Shown: in pieces, positions 12,601 through 22,555 of the stretch
Layout of the letters: every line of letters starts with the position of its first letter
How positions within the stretch are numbered: position 1 is the first letter of the stretch
Source: Leptobrachium leishanense
Lineage: Eukaryota; Chordata; Amphibia; Anura; Megophryidae
DNA length: 64,000 bases
Direction of reading: 5' to 3'
Assembly: GCA_009667805.1 (NCBI GenBank)
Contig: CM019063.1
Coordinates: forward strand, 87,199,877 to 87,263,876
The notes under the pieces: model-generated
Seen by the model: only the letters and a program-made list of their open reading frames with translations
Database searches by the model: none
Told to the model about the DNA's origin: nothing
Position numbers and translations under genes: made by a program

Positions 12601-15600
12601 CACATAAACTTACTGAACTGCTGCCCACTGTAGAAGGGTCAGGCACAGAAGATGAGGATATTCAAAGTATTTTAGTTACAACACAAACTTCAATTGTTGA
12701 AACAGAATCAGAACAAAGGTTTGATATAAGCACAGTTCTACCAAGAGCTATTCTAAAAGCAATAGGTGAGACTACAGTAGAATCATTTACAGAAGCACAA
12801 ACAGAAGAACACAAAATTACTGAACATCTACCAGTTTTTGAAGGCTCAGGTGAAGAAGATACAAAGATAAGCACGATTCCACCTATCACAGACCAGACTG
12901 AAAGAGTGGCAGTAGAGACAACAGAAACAGAAAAAACTGAACTAGCATCAATAGGTGTGACCACATTACAGTCTGTCAGTCCTACAGAATTAATTACAGA
13001 AACTCCACCAGAAAGGCCATTACCTGCAAAACTACTGCCTACTTATGAAGGATCTGGAAAAATAGAGGACCTGATTGAAGATCTTTTTGTTTCAACACAT
13101 AAACCAAGTGTCATAACAAAATCTGAAGATATTCTGTATATTAGCACAGTCCAATCAATTGTAGACCAAACACAAGGTGTTGAAATTGTAAAATCAGAAT
13201 CTGAAGAAACAAAGGCCGAGCTAAAGGGAACAGATGTGATCACTATGCAATCTGTCAGACCTACAGGATCCATCACAGAAAGTCCATCTCAGAAGCTGGC
13301 TGAACTACTAACTACTGAAGGATCTGGGGCACAGGATGACTTGCAGCCTGCTTCATTACTCGCAACATCTGTAACGAGCATTGTCTCAAAGTCAGATGGG
13401 GTCGAGGACACAACTAAAGAAGTCGAGATCACACCAACAGAATCTCCCTTAGCAGGTGTGGATGCCACTGAAGATTTTGGGACAATAAAACCCCATTTAA
13501 TTCCCACTACAGATGTAGTTGTGCTTTCTACGATAGAGACACAAAAGCCCAAAGAATTGATATCAAGCACTACCGATTTACCATTTGCTGTAGAAGGCTC
13601 TGGATTCCAAGACATACTTTCCACCAGTTCATCTATTAGACCTACCCCTTCAACATCTGAGATCAGTGTTGAAGAACAAAGTGAAGGAATTAGCACATCT
13701 CTCCAAACTGCATTAAAATTTGAAACGGCATCTGAAAGTTACACCCAGAAACCTGTTGCCACAAAAGACCCCACATCACAAACAAAACTAGTTACAACAT
13801 CCCCTATTAGCATTGAGGATGCAAATGAATACTTAGTTGGCACTGGTAAAACTCCTTCTTTAGAAATAATTGAAGAAAGCACTGCCACTAGTATATGGAT
13901 ACAGACTGAACACAAAGAAACTATAAGTGAAGCAGTTAGGCCTTCACCATTAGCAACAGAATTTATTTTAGATTACAAGCAAAGCACAATTAGAGAAGAG
14001 CTTCCAGCAGTAACTGTAGAGCAGGAGATAAGTGAAGACTTAATGGTAAGCACTGTGCCATCAAAAGCTCCAGCGCAAATTTTGTTCACAGAAAAAAATC
14101 TCGAAGAAGGATCTGGTGAGATAGCTACAACTCTGACAAGTGAAGCTTTTTCTGAGAAGGAGAAGGATAGTTATACAGAGACTACCTTACCTACAATTGT
14201 AGAAACCGAACAAATAACAAGAACAGATGACGATAAAGTAATAGAAACAGAGACTGCAAAATTATCAGAAGTAGCAAGTGTCGAGTCTACAGTTATTCCA
14301 GCACAATTATACATGCCCACTACACAACAAATAGAGCAACGTTCCGTAGAACCCTTAGTTATTCAAACATCTCCACTCACATCAACTGTGTCTGACACGG
14401 TAGTTGTAGTATCCAGCAAAGACCTGGATAAAAAAGATCTTACCGATGATTTATTTTCAGGACTTGGTTCTGGGGAAACCGATGTGACTACTGCTTCTTC
14501 ATTATCATCTTCCATTTCTGTTATATTTCATGATGCTACCACAGCCATTCTAGGGGAACACAGTTCAGCATCAGCACTGCCTGTAACTGAGACACCTCTG
14601 ATTGAGGAAACTACTAGTGCTAAAGATGAGACAATAATCTCTTCTCAATCATCTACCATAACTGCTGCACGATTGAAGGAGATAGATTATATTTATACAG
14701 TAGAAACACAAACCACTCCAACAGTAACTGATAAGGTAATCACACCAGAGGCAAAGGCCATCACACATGATTTATCTGACGTGACTACTAAACCTTTGGA
14801 AAAATTGGTCTTTTCAACAGTATTCACTGCAATAACTGAAGGCTCGGGAGAAGGTTCTGGCACAGAAACAATTCAAGTTCCTTCTGGTTCTATGCTGCCC
14901 GTTGTCTCGGAGAAAGAAGCACAAACCACTATACCCTATGAGATTTTCACAGATAGCACAACGGAGGATTCAACTGAACGTAAGACTCATGATGCACAGG
15001 CAATTACAGAAACCGTTCCAGTTCATGAGAAGCTTGAGGAAATGGTGACTAAATATGCAGTGATTACTGAACAACCTAGCGTAGAAACCATATCAGATAT
15101 AAAAACTACAGAAACTTCTAGTGTTACATATGAAAAAACAGTGGCGATAACAGAAGAGGAGGACAGTGTTCAACCAACCAAACTCTTTACTGAACAATCC
15201 AGCATAAGCCTTCAGAGCCCCTCTCCCATTGATGATGATCAGCAGATATCTTCTTCAACTAGTTTAAAAGATAGCAGTGAGAAGTCAACAGACTTACCAT
15301 TTTACATTGTAACTGTATCAAAGGAAAGTGGTTCTGATGATGAATTTGCAACCCAAAAGGTACAAGAGTCTGAAATTGTGACAAGAGAAAGTCCACATAC
15401 ACCTATCTTTACTGGTGATTATGACATAGATGAACTGGGTACTCCAACAGCTGTCACTGAAGAATCAGGGCCAAAATCTCCAGTTACCGTTATACTTGTC
15501 AATGGTGCATCTGATTACACTGGAGTAATTATTCCAAGTACTTTGCCTTCTGCTCGATCAAGAACAGACCATGTTGTCTCTGAACAAGAAGTTATTGCTG

Positions 15601-16128
15601 ATCATACCGTCACCTTCAAGCCTCCACATATAGAGCCTATTGATATCTCAGAGTCTCCTATAGATCATACAGACAAAGAAACTGACATTTCAGAGGGAAT
15701 TTTCACAATATCATCTTCACCCTCAGTTCCGTCTGACATACCCAAGTTTGAAGCAGCCACTGAGGAACCTACTGCAGCGGAAGTCACACAGGATGATACC
15801 ACAGATGAACCATTACAATTAGTTTATTCCTCCTCAACTGTCACATCAAGCTCCGACCCACCTCTTGCTCCCGAAACCGAGAAAACATTAGACACAAAGA
15901 TTGAACCTCAAACAACTTTAGTAACACAGGAAGATTCATCAACAATGCCTTCCATTTTTGCTGTGGAAACAGATGATACAGAATTAACTACAGAGGAATC
16001 TACAACACAAGGCCCTCCTGTCGACGATGTAACCTATTTACCTGACCTGATTGCAGCGACCCATGATGATATTGATTTCCAGATTTCAACTAGTAATAAT
16101 GTTGATGGGACTGAACTTCATATAACAA
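9635..16128 (+). CDS. VCAN: Versican GAG-beta exon (chondroitin-sulfate attachment region)
   Basis: This giant exon encodes the mucin-like GAG-beta domain, the extracellular spacer that carries chondroitin-sulfate chains on Ser-Gly sites. Acceptor AG is at 9633-9634 and donor GTAAGA at 16129. Identification rests on similarity to the start of mammalian GAG-beta: a D-x-M-N start, an FINGKQEITT stretch and a PKDPKAEEARR stretch match the remembered human order. The body is Ser/Thr/Glu-rich, lacks cysteine, and holds many acidic Ser-Gly sites, most as EGSG. Nine EGSG-centred modules repeat at 11352-13317 (207-270 nt spacing). The reading frame shifts at the C-run 10232-10236: upstream codons close at a TAA (10243-10245), downstream codons are open in the adjacent frame. 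Exon length is 6494 nt, one short of a multiple of 3, although both borders are phase 1, so one base is probably missing from the sequence. It is longer than the human exon (about 5.26 kb as I recall). In other vertebrates this exon is alternatively spliced (V0/V1 contain it, V2/V3 skip it). Confidence 0.95.
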
Positions 16129-16888
16129 GTAAGACTGAAAAAAATATATTCTTTAAATATTTAATACATTATAGACACGTAGACATACCATATGAAGCAG
16201 AATCATACTGGAATTTGGTTGGCTTGGTTTAAAAAAAAATAGTGATTACTTGTTAAAAAAGAATTAGGACAATTAATACAGAATTAAATATATACATGAT
16301 TTAAAAAGGCTGAAAATATACGATAACATAAATGTTTTTAACAAAAAATCACTATTTTAACAAAATTCCAGTGTTTGAGAATATGCTTGTTTGATTGTTT
16401 CATATATGCATACAATATTTTCAGTAGCTTATAAATTATTTATCACCATAACTTGTGATATCTTCACATATATTGTTGTTCATATGCTTGCATACTCTTA
16501 CTTTTGATTTGAATCATTGCATGCTTGGTTTCCATTATAGCTGCCAGACCAATACCATTTATTATTTGCTTGACATTGCTAACACTCAAAACAATTTAAC
16601 AGGCTGCTGTTCCATTTTCATACTGTACTGTTTGATTACTATGTATTTTTTTCATGTTAGTTGAACGTAAAGCAGTCGTTGAAAAATAAACTTCCTCTTA
16701 TCCTTGTATAAATCAGTTTTGCCATTCTAATAATCAATGCGCTCAAGCTGCATATATACCGTATTTTTCGCTCCATAAGACGCACCTGACCATAAGACGC
16801 ACCTAGTTTTTAGAGGAGGAAAACGGAAAATAAATATTCTGAATGAAATAGTGTAAAAATGGATATTGCCCCAGCTCGTGGATATGCC

Positions 16889-17770
16889 TTAGCTCACACA
16901 TGGATTTGCCCCAGCTCACACATGGATTTGCCCCAGCCAGCTCACACATGGATTTGCCCCAGCCAGCTCACACATGGATTTGCCCCAGCCAGCTCACACA
17001 TGGATTTGCCCCAGCCAGCTCACACATGGATTTGCCCCAGCCAGCTCTCACATGGATTTGCCCCAGCCAGCTCACACATGGATTTGCCCCATCAGCTCAC
17101 ACATGGATTTGCCCCGTCAGCTCTCACATGGATTTGCCCCAGCCAGCTCACACATGGATTTGCCCCATCAGCTCTCACATGGATTTGCCCCAGCCAGCTC
17201 ACACATGGATTTGCCCCAGCCAGCTCACACATGGATTTGCCCCAGCCAGCTCACACATGGATTTGCCCCAGCCAGCTCACACATGGATTTGCCCCAGCCA
17301 GCTCTCACATGGATTTGCCCCAGCCAGCTCACACATGGATTTGCCCCAGCCAGCTCACACATGGATTTGCCCCAGCCAGCTCACACATGGATTTGCCACA
17401 GCCAGCTCTCACATGGATTTGCCCCAGCCAGCTCACACATGGATTTGCCCCAGCCAGCTCACACATGGATTTGCCCCAGCCAGCTCACACATGGATTTGC
17501 CCCAGCCAGCTCTCACATGGATTTGCCCCAGCCAGCTCACACATGGATTTGCCCCATCAGCTCACACATGGATTTGCCCCATCAGCTCACACATGGATTT
17601 GCCCCATCAGCTCTCACATGGATTTGCCCCAGCCAGCTCACACATGGATTTGCCCCAGCCAGCTCACACATGGATTTGCCCCAGCCAGCTCACACATTGA
17701 TAATGCCCCAGCCAGCTCACACATTGATAATGCCCCAGCCAGCTCACACATTGATAATGCCCCAGCTCAC
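16889..17770. repeat. 26-bp minisatellite, about 30 or more copies
   Basis: The unit AGCTCACACATGGATTTGCC plus CCAGCC (26 bp) repeats head to tail. Variants carry AGCTCTCACATGG or lose a base (CCCCATC in place of CCCCAGCC). The last three units change to ACATTGATAATGCC. The array lies inside the left arm of the fold-back element. All three + frames are open across it because the unit has no stop codon in any frame; this is a by-product of the repeat and not evidence for a protein. Confidence 0.95.
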
Positions 17771-17850
17771 ATATGGATATGGCCCAGCAGCTCGTGGATG
17801 TGCCTCCGCTCACCTGCCGCCGCCGCGTTCGTCTCCTTCTGAGCATGCGT

Positions 17851-17959
17851 CCGGCGGCAGGAAGCTTGGGCACTCGCCTGGGGGAGCCACGTGACCGCGA
17901 TCTCGCTAGATCGCGGTCACGTGGCTCCCCCGGCGAGTGCCCAAGCTTCCTGCCGCCGG
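17851..17959. repeat. Near-perfect palindrome, arms about 52 bp
   Basis: The sequence from CCGGCGGCAGGAAGC to GATCT is followed by a 4-nt spacer, CGCT (17904-17907), and then its reverse complement through TGCCGCCGG. There is one single-base length difference (GCCTGGGGGAG against CTCCCCCGGC). As single strand it would form a long GC-rich hairpin. It sits inside the fold-back element. Confidence 0.9.
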
Positions 17960-18164
17960 TGTTCAGTCGAAAAATGCCCGTTTGTCGAGAAGTGCCTGGC
18001 CCCCACTGCGCATGCGCCGGGTGCACCTACGTCACAGAACCTGTCAATCAAGCGGCCGATCAACTGTTTTCCAAGCGGCCGATCAGCTGTGTTCTGGGAC
18101 GTAGGTGCACTCGGGCACGAGCGTCGAATAAAGCAAGCCAGCGTCTCCTCCCCCAGCAGAGCAC

Positions 18165-18355
18165 CACCCCCCCGGCCAGCCTCTCCTCCTCCCCGGGCAC
18201 TCACTAATGCAAGGGAACCAGCCAGCAGGCCCAGCCTCTCCTCCACCCCGCGGCCACTCGCCCCCCCCCCGGGCACTCACTAATGCAAGGGAACCAGCCA
18301 GCCGCCCCAGCCTCTCCTCCTCCCCGCGGCCACTCGCCCCCCCCCCGCACTCACA
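18165..18355. repeat. C-rich tandem duplications
   Basis: The block CCGGGCACTCACTAATGCAA and its flanks (CAGCCTCTCCTCC, CGCGGCCACTCGCCCCC) occurs two to three times in succession. Immediately upstream are two AAGCGGCCGATCA direct repeats (18049-18085) and a GTGCACCTACGTC/GACGTAGGTGCAC inverted pair (18020-18105). All are internal structure of the fold-back element. Confidence 0.75.
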
Positions 18356-19239
18356 CACAGGGAGGGAGGGAGTGTATCAGCCGCCCTGTCCCAGCACCGG
18401 ACGCATGCTCAGAGGGAGACGAACGCGGCGGCGGCAGGTGAGCGGAGGCACATCCACGAGCTGCTGGGCCATATTCGCTCCATAAGACGCACCCACTTTT
18501 CCCCCCACTTTTTGGGGGGAAAAAAGTGCGTCTTATGGAGCGAAAAATACGGTACTTAATACTATTAATGCTGCAACGTTTAGTAAATGTCTGATTAAAA
18601 TATAAATAGCTGGCCCTATTCTGACCAAACCATTATGATTAAGTGAGCTAATAAAAATATGGGCCCACTTGTTATTTAACAGCTCCATTCCTATTCTAGC
18701 TGGGCTGCAAAAGGCCCTTTTGGTTGCCTGCTATAAATTAATGATTCCTATTCTTTGTATAGGAAGCACTTAATTGTGGCCAATTGGAGCATAACAAGTG
18801 ACAATAACAGCAACAAGTTACAATAACAACAACAACAAGTGACAATAACAAGTTAATTTTTCTCGTACCAAGCTGGTATTCAAGAAAAAAAATACTGAGT
18901 CTCTAAACCTGGTGTTAAGTGATTTAGCATTTCCAAAACCACTTAACACACACAAAATAAATAAATAAAAAGAGCCAAAAAATCTTCAGTATCCTCACCC
19001 CTGGTCCCACAATGCAGTGGACAATGCAATCTGCTGCCTCCCTCTTGTTGCAAACATATAGTTCCCAGTGTTCTTTTGCCAGCCCTGCGAGATCAGGTAC
19101 ATGAGTTCTCATAGAGGCCTTTCCCATTCCCATGGAGTCCTGTGAATTTGTGGGACAAATTATAGAACCTCAAAATCATTCTAAAGTTTCAGTTCCTAAG
19201 GAGTCATACATAACCGACGTGGCAATCTTGCAGTGTGTA

Positions 19240-20010
19240 ATGTAATAAAATTTAGTATGTGATGCCATCTATGGGCACTATCGTGTTGCCCTCGCTAAAC
19301 CCTGGATGATAAAGGGAAAAATTTGCATTCAATAATTTCCCCTTTGCGTCCCGGCTTCCCCAGCAGATCGCAGGGCAGTCGCAAAGTCCGGCAGCCTGCC
19401 CCTTTGCGATCACTAAGCTTGCGGATGCTGGGGGCAGTGCTACAGCGCCGTCCCCAGCATCCCCTCCATGGCGTCCATAGGGCACCATGGAGGATCGTGC
19501 TGCAGGGTCACATGACTGGCAGGATCTCGCCTCTCGCGAGATCCTGCTGGTCGGCTGAGTGATCACAGAGAGAGACAGGAAACTTACTTCCCCCAGTCTC
19601 CCTCTGCTCCCGGTGGCCAGAAGTAGTTGAACGGGCTGCCATTCCCGCCACGGGATGATAGATGAGTATCTGATTTTTTTGGGGGAGTTTGGAGCTGCAG
19701 GTAACGGATTCTGTAGCAGCGCAATCTGTTACCTACACCTCTGAGCTGGTGCTAAATTTTTTGTTAGGTCCAGCTCCAGAACCAAGTGATCTTAACGCTA
19801 GTTAATCTGTGCTTTCACTTTGCGTTCATCATGTTAAGTATAGAGAGCACAAAGTACAGTAAACCCACGCTACAAATCGCTAATTAACTAGTGCTAACGG
19901 GTTTTTTAAAAATTCGAAGGCGATCTGGCCACAGCGCTATGACCTCCTTTAAGCTAGCGCTAACGCTGATGCTAGTGTTAGCTTGAACGAGTTGATAGAG
20001 CCCTATGATT
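19240..20010. repeat. Dispersed GC-rich repeat, family D, copy 1
   Basis: This segment shares long blocks with about 34400-35065 and 55405-56425: a GGCAGGATCTCGCCTCTCGC block, a GTGATCACNGAG...GAGACTGG block, a CGGGATGANAGNTGAGTATCT block, and a later CATGTTAAGTATAG...GCAAAGTACAGTAA block. It ends near TAGAGCCCTA. Ends are only approximate. It is a non-coding transposon-derived repeat of unknown class. Confidence 0.65.
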
Positions 20011-20178
20011 CTAGGTCTTAGCGAGCACATCTACACTTACATTTTCTTTTCAGGGATGACACATTAATATCTAGCCTATAGTTTAAAAATATGGTCTGAT
20101 AGCATTATGTAAATAAAAAAAATATATATATATATATTTTATGTTCATTTTAATATTCTTATATTGTTTAAATTTTAG

Positions 20179-20295
20179 CACAAGATCCATGCAAAACAAA
20201 TCCCTGCCAGCAGGGTGGGACATGTTACTCCCGAGGAGGCTCATCGTTTGTCTGCACATGTATGCCTGGTTACACTGGAGAGCTATGTGAAATTG
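20179..20295 (+). CDS. VCAN: Versican EGF-like domain 1 exon
   Basis: A 117-nt, phase 1-1 exon between AG (20177-20178) and GT (20296-20297) encodes the first EGF-like repeat of the C-terminal G3 domain. The first codon joins with the last base of GAG-beta to give Thr, then [15 protein letters not shown] continues to [14 protein letters not shown]. All six EGF cysteines are present. There is no DIDEC-type calcium signature, as expected for lectican EGF1. The G3 domain is extracellular; in the family it helps assemble matrix with tenascins, fibulins and fibrillin. Confidence 0.95.
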
Positions 20296-21066
20296 GTAAA
20301 TACAGCTTATATGTAAATATACACTACTATTGTTCTGTATTTCTATTAAACACTCATCTGTAACTGCACAGGAAACTTTCAACAAAATCTGATTTAATTT
20401 TTTAAAACCTCGGATGGTTTATACTATTTTATAACAAGATTGAATGCAATAATGTTCATTGATCCTTTCATGGAATTCTGACATATTATTACCAAGTTGT
20501 ATTATATACATTTATATGAGTATCCTCCGAGCATATTTAACTTACCCAGGCTACAGCTTGTTTAATAGGAGCAACGCAAACAATTTCTATTTTTGGGGTT
20601 CAGGCACAAGATATACAAATGTTTATCATTCATATGTAACAACTGATAGAAAAAAATGAATTATTTTTGTGAAACTAAACTGTATAAAATGATGTTTGTG
20701 TGATGTACCATTTCTAGTTTCTAAAAACTAATTGCAAATCTCCTGTAATTCCATCAGTTGGAAAAGTCATAAGCCTCCTGTCATGTGGATATTGATCTAA
20801 AGATCACAAGAGGAAGTATAAGTCGTAGAAGCCTTCATGTTCTGCAGTTACTAATGTCGCTATAACTAATACCTTTCAACCAATGAAATCGTGTTATCGA
20901 CAAATGTCAATAACCAGATAGAATTTTCATTAACCAGATGTCAAGCAAAACTATTAGGTGACTAGATGACTTCTTCTGGCACGTAGCCACATTAAGCTGT
21001 ATTGAAATTGTATCCAATTTAGAACTAGATGTATGCATGAACAGCACCTTGTATGATACTGTATGC

Positions 21067-21334
21067 AGGGGTCAAGTAGAGGGAGAACGTGTAGGAACGT
21101 AGTCCCTTCACTTTTTTATGCAGTAGGAACAGAATTCTGATTTGGTTCACACATCAAAGAGACTTTTTTATATGTGATATTTATGACAATTAACATACTG
21201 ATTCTATAAAACCCCGACTGGCTATAGCTTTAATATAAATATCAAATGTTAATGTGGGCTGATGGTGAAATGATGCTAATTACTGGTGGGAGAATCTTGG
21301 AAAGTTCTCATTCGTATTATTGTTGGACTTGACC
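21067..21334. mobile_element. MITE with GGGTCAAGT ends, uninterrupted copy
   Basis: The left end GGGGTCAAGTAGAGGGAGAA and the right end TATTGTTGGACTTGACC match the element at 4930-5992 on both sides of its nested insertion. This copy shows the pre-insertion structure of that element. Confidence 0.65.
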
Positions 21335-21369
21335 GTATATAATTATGTCATGGTGAAGAAATATATGTT

Positions 21370-22215
21370 TATGGCAATTATTATTATTCTTTACATAGCA
21401 CCAACATATTCTGCAGCACTGAACATTGGGTTACAATGTAGACAGGGTTACAATGCATTCACACTGAGCAACATTTGACAAACCAATACAGGAGGAAACG
21501 AGGGCCCTATTCCCATGGGAACTAACAATCAAGAAGGGTTGGGGGGACAGGAGGAGAGGACTGCAAGGTGAGAGCGATGGACTGGTGAGAGTGATGGACT
21601 GGTTGGGGCAGTGAGGTGTATTAATGTGTCAGATGGTAGGCTTGTCTAAATAGGAATGCTTTAAGGGAGCGTTTGAAGGAATGGAAACTAGGGGAGAGTC
21701 TGACAGTACGAAGGAGAGCATTCCAGAGGATGGGGGCTGCGCGTGAAAAATCCTGCAGTCTATCATGGGAAGAGGTGATGCGGGGGAGAATCAAGGCGCA
21801 GGTCTTTGTTTTATCTTAGGGCGCAGGCTGGGGTGTATTTGGGGATTAATGAGGACAGGTAGTGGGGAGCTGAGTTAGTGAGAGCTTTGTAGGTCAGGGT
21901 AAGGATTTAGAATTTAATTCTGTAATGGATGGGGAGCCAGTGAAGGGGTTCGCAGAGAGGAGCGGCAGAGACAGAGCGGCGGGTGAGGTGGATGAGCCTG
22001 GCAGCTGCATTCAGAATGGACTGTAGGTGGGAGAGGTGGGAGAGAGGGAGGCCACCTAGAAGATTATTACAATAGTAAAATCGGGAGATTACAAGGGCGT
22101 GGATGAGTTGCTTTGTGGTGTCAGAGGTAAGAAATGGCCAAATTCTGGAAATGTTACGTAGTTGGTAGCAGCAGGAGGAGGAAAGAGACTGGATGTGGGG
22201 GATGAAGGAAAGTGC
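21370..22215 (-). mobile_element. L2/CR1-like LINE fragment (3' end)
   Basis: On the minus strand the piece encodes the end of a non-LTR reverse transcriptase: a frame at 21907-22233 contains LIHALVISRFYYCNNLL and AAARLIHLTRRS followed by PLHWLPIHYRIKF, the usual C-terminal landmarks of L2/CR1 RT. Downstream on that strand, sequence resembling the final LWNALP...SFKRSLKAFLFRQAY region continues in a shifted frame. The 3' end is AT-rich with ATGTTGGTGCTATGTAAAGA before an AATAATAAT tail. It is 5'-truncated and non-functional. Confidence 0.85.
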
Positions 22216-22441
22216 AGTCAAGTGTAACAGCAAACCTGGCCAATTCTACAACAGTGGTCCATTTGTATCTCCAATAATCTGCCATGCAATGAAAGTACAG
22301 AAAAGGGTGGTTCCTGCACTGTCACAACCATTCTGTACATTAATTATAGCACTACATGCCCTTTTCACACAAAGGAAATAATACCAGTAATAGCTTCAGC
22401 TACATTTTATTTTAACAGTGTTATTGTTGTTCCATTGTCAG

Positions 22442-22555
22442 ATATTGATGAATGCCAGGCAAACCTCTGCCGAAATGGTGCAGCATGTATCGATGGGATT
22501 AACAGTTTCAAGTGTATTTGTCTTCCAAGCTATACAGGAGCACTTTGTGAACAAG
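22442..22555 (+). CDS. VCAN: Versican EGF-like domain 2 exon (calcium-binding type)
   Basis: A 114-nt, phase 1-1 exon from AG (22440-22441) to GT (22556-22557). It encodes [16 protein letters not shown], then [15 protein letters not shown] and TGALCEQ. The DIDEC start, the D in CIDG and the aromatic residue before the fifth cysteine are the calcium-binding EGF signature. All six cysteines are present. In lecticans this module sits between EGF1 and the C-type lectin domain in G3. Confidence 0.96.

Larger units (their letters stand above)
16759..18552. mobile_element. Fold-back DNA element with CCGTATTTTTCGC ends
   Basis: The left end CCGTATTTTTCGCTCCATAA and the right end TTATGGAGCGAAAAATACGG are perfect inverted repeats flanked by TA (16757-16758 and 18553-18554). 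Deeper arms also match: about 17778-17853 against 18396-18472 (AGCTCGTGGATGTGCC versus its complement). The right end adds a small hairpin around CCCCCCACTTTTTGGGGGG (about 18500-18518). Between the arms are a 26-bp minisatellite, a long palindrome and C-rich duplications. I recognise the ends as a widespread vertebrate repeat type but cannot name its superfamily. No transposase is present. Confidence 0.8.
16129..20178 (+). other. VCAN: VCAN intron, GAG-beta to first EGF exon
   Basis: The donor is GTAAGA at 16129 and the acceptor is TTTTAG ending at 20178. The GAG-beta frame stays open past the donor to a stop at 16232, but that tail is AT-rich and unlike versican, so it is read-through rather than coding. 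The intron holds a fold-back element (16759-18552) and a GC-rich dispersed repeat (about 19240-20010). 16233-16758 and 18553-19239 are AT-rich with nothing recognised, apart from degenerate ACA/AAC repeats near 18790-18850. Confidence 0.9.
20296..22441 (+). other. VCAN: VCAN intron between the EGF exons
   Basis: The donor is GTAAAT and the acceptor is CATTGTCAG. It contains a copy of the GGGTCAAGT MITE (21067-21334) and a LINE fragment (about 21370-22215). 20296-21066 is AT-rich with nothing recognised. Confidence 0.9.

Noticed and set aside
16129..16232. Extension of the GAG-beta frame past the donor to a stop at 16232
   Set aside because: The donor GTAAGA at 16129 is in the right phase to join EGF1, and the extra tail is AT-rich and unlike versican. 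A retained-intron isoform cannot be excluded.
16889..17770. CRISPR-like array of regularly spaced repeats
   Set aside because: The units abut head to tail with no unique spacers, and the window is a vertebrate gene. It is a minisatellite.
16859..17894. Three overlapping long + strand open frames of 266-327 codons with HTWICPSQL-type repeats
   Set aside because: They are produced by a 26-bp tandem repeat that lacks stops in every frame. The array is part of a transposable element and has no gene context.
17664..18485. GC-rich open frames of 90-144 codons on both strands
   Set aside because: They overlap the palindrome and C-rich duplications of the fold-back element; frames on both strands mirror each other because of the inverted arms.
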